Below are positions 5,186 to 6,298 of a stretch of 6,298 nt of DNA, piece by piece (position 1 is the first letter of the stretch; each line of letters starts with the position of its first letter). The translations under genes were made by a program, and so were the position numbers. The notes under the pieces are model-generated. The model worked only from the letters and a program-made list of their open reading frames with translations. It was not told the DNA's origin and made no database searches. Source of the stretch: Bacillota bacterium (GTDB lineage Bacteria > Bacillota > Sulfobacillia > RBS10-35 > JAJYVN01). Where the stretch lies: NCBI GenBank assembly GCA_021791995.1, contig JAJYVN010000179.1:1-6298 (forward strand), written 5' to 3'.

Positions 5186-6298
5186 ATGTCTTCGGAACAT
5201 GCGCAACAAGCAAGCACTACAGCCGTGGAGACGCGGCCGGATGAAGCGGAAGTGCTCCATATTCTGGAGCCTGATGAGTGGAAAATGACCCCGATGCGCT
5301 ACTTGGATGAGAAGAAGCGCTTGACAACGTGGGATGAAGTCCGCGTGGGCTTTGATGAGGAGGAGCTGCTCAACGAGGCAGAGCGGTGTATCCTCTGTCC
5401 CCACCCGACGTGCATTTCAGGATGCCCGAATAACAACCCCATTCCAACCTACATTGGTTTGGTTCAAGAGGGCCGTATCCTTGAGGCGGCCGTGGCGGAT
5501 TACGAAAAGAATTCACTTGGTGCGTGCACCGGTCGCGTGTGCGCTTGGGAGAATCAATGCGAGGGACACTGTGTCCTGAACGCCCGAGGCGAGGGCGTTC
5601 GGATTGGTGCCATCGAACGATACATTGCCGACTACGCCCTGCGGCATAAGGAAGAATTCGACGCGCTACGCGCAAAGCGCGCGCAGGAGCGGCGGGAGAG
5701 GGGCAATTCGCCGTACGGTGATCCGGCCGTTTCGGGTTACGCTGCGGCGGTCGCCGCGTATGGTCATAAGGAGGTTCCTTCCTATGAACCGAGTGACCCG
5801 TTGCCGGATGATGCGGTGCTGACCGGTTTCCGCGTGGCGGTGATCGGCGCTGGTCCGGCCGGGCTGGCGTGTGCGGACTATCTGACGCGTCGCGGCTGCG
5901 CGGTCGAGGTCTTCGAGGCGCAGAAGTATTCCGGGGGCCTGCTTTCGGATGGTATTCCAGACTACGTCTTGCCTCAGGGAATCGTGAACGAAGAGGTCGA
6001 CCGTATTGCTCGCCAGGGAGCGCATATCCATTACGAAAAGACTCTTGGGCGGGATATTCAGGTCGACGATCTGCTCAAGGAGTTCGATGCGGTTTTCCTC
6101 GGTTTCGGGGCTGTGAAGGCGCGGACGGCAGGATGTCCCGGCGAGGATGCCAAGGGTGTGGTTACCGGCCAGCAGTTTCTCTGGCAGGCACGGATTGCTG
6201 TCTCGCATGGTCTGGATGTGCCGTTGCCCGAGGTCGGGAACGTGGTGCTCATCATTGGTGCCGGGGATACGGCGATGGACTGTGCACGCACTTCCGTG
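5186..6298 (+). CDS. GltD/NfnB-like NAD(P)H-dependent Fe-S flavoprotein (partial, runs off the window)
   Basis: The first 371 residues of an oxidoreductase in the glutamate synthase small-subunit / NfnB / dihydropyrimidine dehydrogenase N-domain family; no stop is reached. An N-terminal Fe-S domain has two cysteine groups, C68-C71-C76-C80 (CILCPHPTCISGCP) and C114-C119-C125-C129 (CTGRVCAWENQCEGHC), fitting two [4Fe-4S] clusters. An FAD Rossmann motif, VAVIGAGPAG, spans 217-226, followed by GGLLSDGIPDYVLP (250-263). The NAD(P)H motif VLIIGAGDTAMD starts near 354. Residues about 151-214 form a charged, then Ala/Tyr/Pro-rich linker, longer than I expect for this family. The N-terminus before the first cysteine is also long, at 67 residues. 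The ATG at 5186 has AAGGAGG at 5169-5175; an in-frame TTG at 5177 is too close to that site. Such proteins pass electrons from NAD(P)H to a partner (GltB, NfnA or another subunit) encoded elsewhere or downstream. Which partner applies cannot be told, so a gltD symbol would be premature. Confidence 0.9.
   Translation, partial: MSSEHAQQASTTAVETRPDEAEVLHILEPDEWKMTPMRYLDEKKRLTTWDEVRVGFDEEELLNEAERCILCPHPTCISGCPNNNPIPTYIGLVQEGRILEAAVADYEKNSLGACTGRVCAWENQCEGHCVLNARGEGVRIGAIERYIADYALRHKEEFDALRAKRAQERRERGNSPYGDPAVSGYAAAVAAYGHKEVPSYEPSDPLPDDAVLTGFRVAVIGAGPAGLACADYLTRRGCAVEVFEAQKYSGGLLSDGIPDYVLPQGIVNEEVDRIARQGAHIHYEKTLGRDIQVDDLLKEFDAVFLGFGAVKARTAGCPGEDAKGVVTGQQFLWQARIAVSHGLDVPLPEVGNVVLIIGAGDTAMDCARTSV

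Overview
This 6.3 kb window is a compact, entirely plus-strand piece of bacterial chromosome with high G+C content. It holds six protein genes and one structural RNA gene. Strong AAGGAGG/GGAGGTGAT-type ribosome binding sites, frequent GTG/TTG starts and a type A (not Bacillus type B) RNase P RNA suggest a high-GC Gram-positive lineage outside Bacilli, for example a Sulfobacillus/Thermaerobacter/Symbiobacterium-like clostridial relative. That placement is an inference and not firm.

Layout. Bases 1-99 hold a promoter with an unusual palindromic architecture. Next come two membrane-protein genes: a membrane-embedded family 2 glycosyltransferase (about 127-1467), followed 5 bases later by a CPBP-type intramembrane protease homologue (1473-2198). 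After an 83-base gap comes a tight trio: a three-domain Nif3/YqfO-like dinuclear-metal protein (2282-3424), a coiled-coil plus C4 zinc-ribbon protein of the COG1579 type (3444-4166), and a ribonuclease HI (4167-4646). The same three families are adjacent in mycobacteria (Rv2230c-Rv2229c-Rv2228c), so this is a long-lived gene association. Directly downstream is rnpB, the catalytic RNA of RNase P (about 4704-5048), with its own likely promoter and a strong hairpin behind it. The window ends inside a large Fe-S flavoprotein (5186 to the edge) of the glutamate synthase beta subunit / NfnB family.

How the genes fit together. Nif3, the zinc-ribbon protein, RNase HI and RNase P RNA form a nucleic-acid-maintenance neighbourhood (R-loop and Okazaki RNA removal, tRNA 5' maturation). 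The exact roles of Nif3 and the zinc-ribbon protein remain unknown. The glycosyltransferase and CPBP protein probably form an envelope-related transcription unit. The GltD-like flavoprotein probably starts a separate metabolic unit that continues beyond the window.

I found no mobile element, CRISPR array, tRNA or clearly new system. The points most worth a second look are the symmetric promoter/operator at 55-96, the Nif3/zinc-ribbon/RNase H/rnpB cluster, and the long non-canonical linker in the GltD-like protein.
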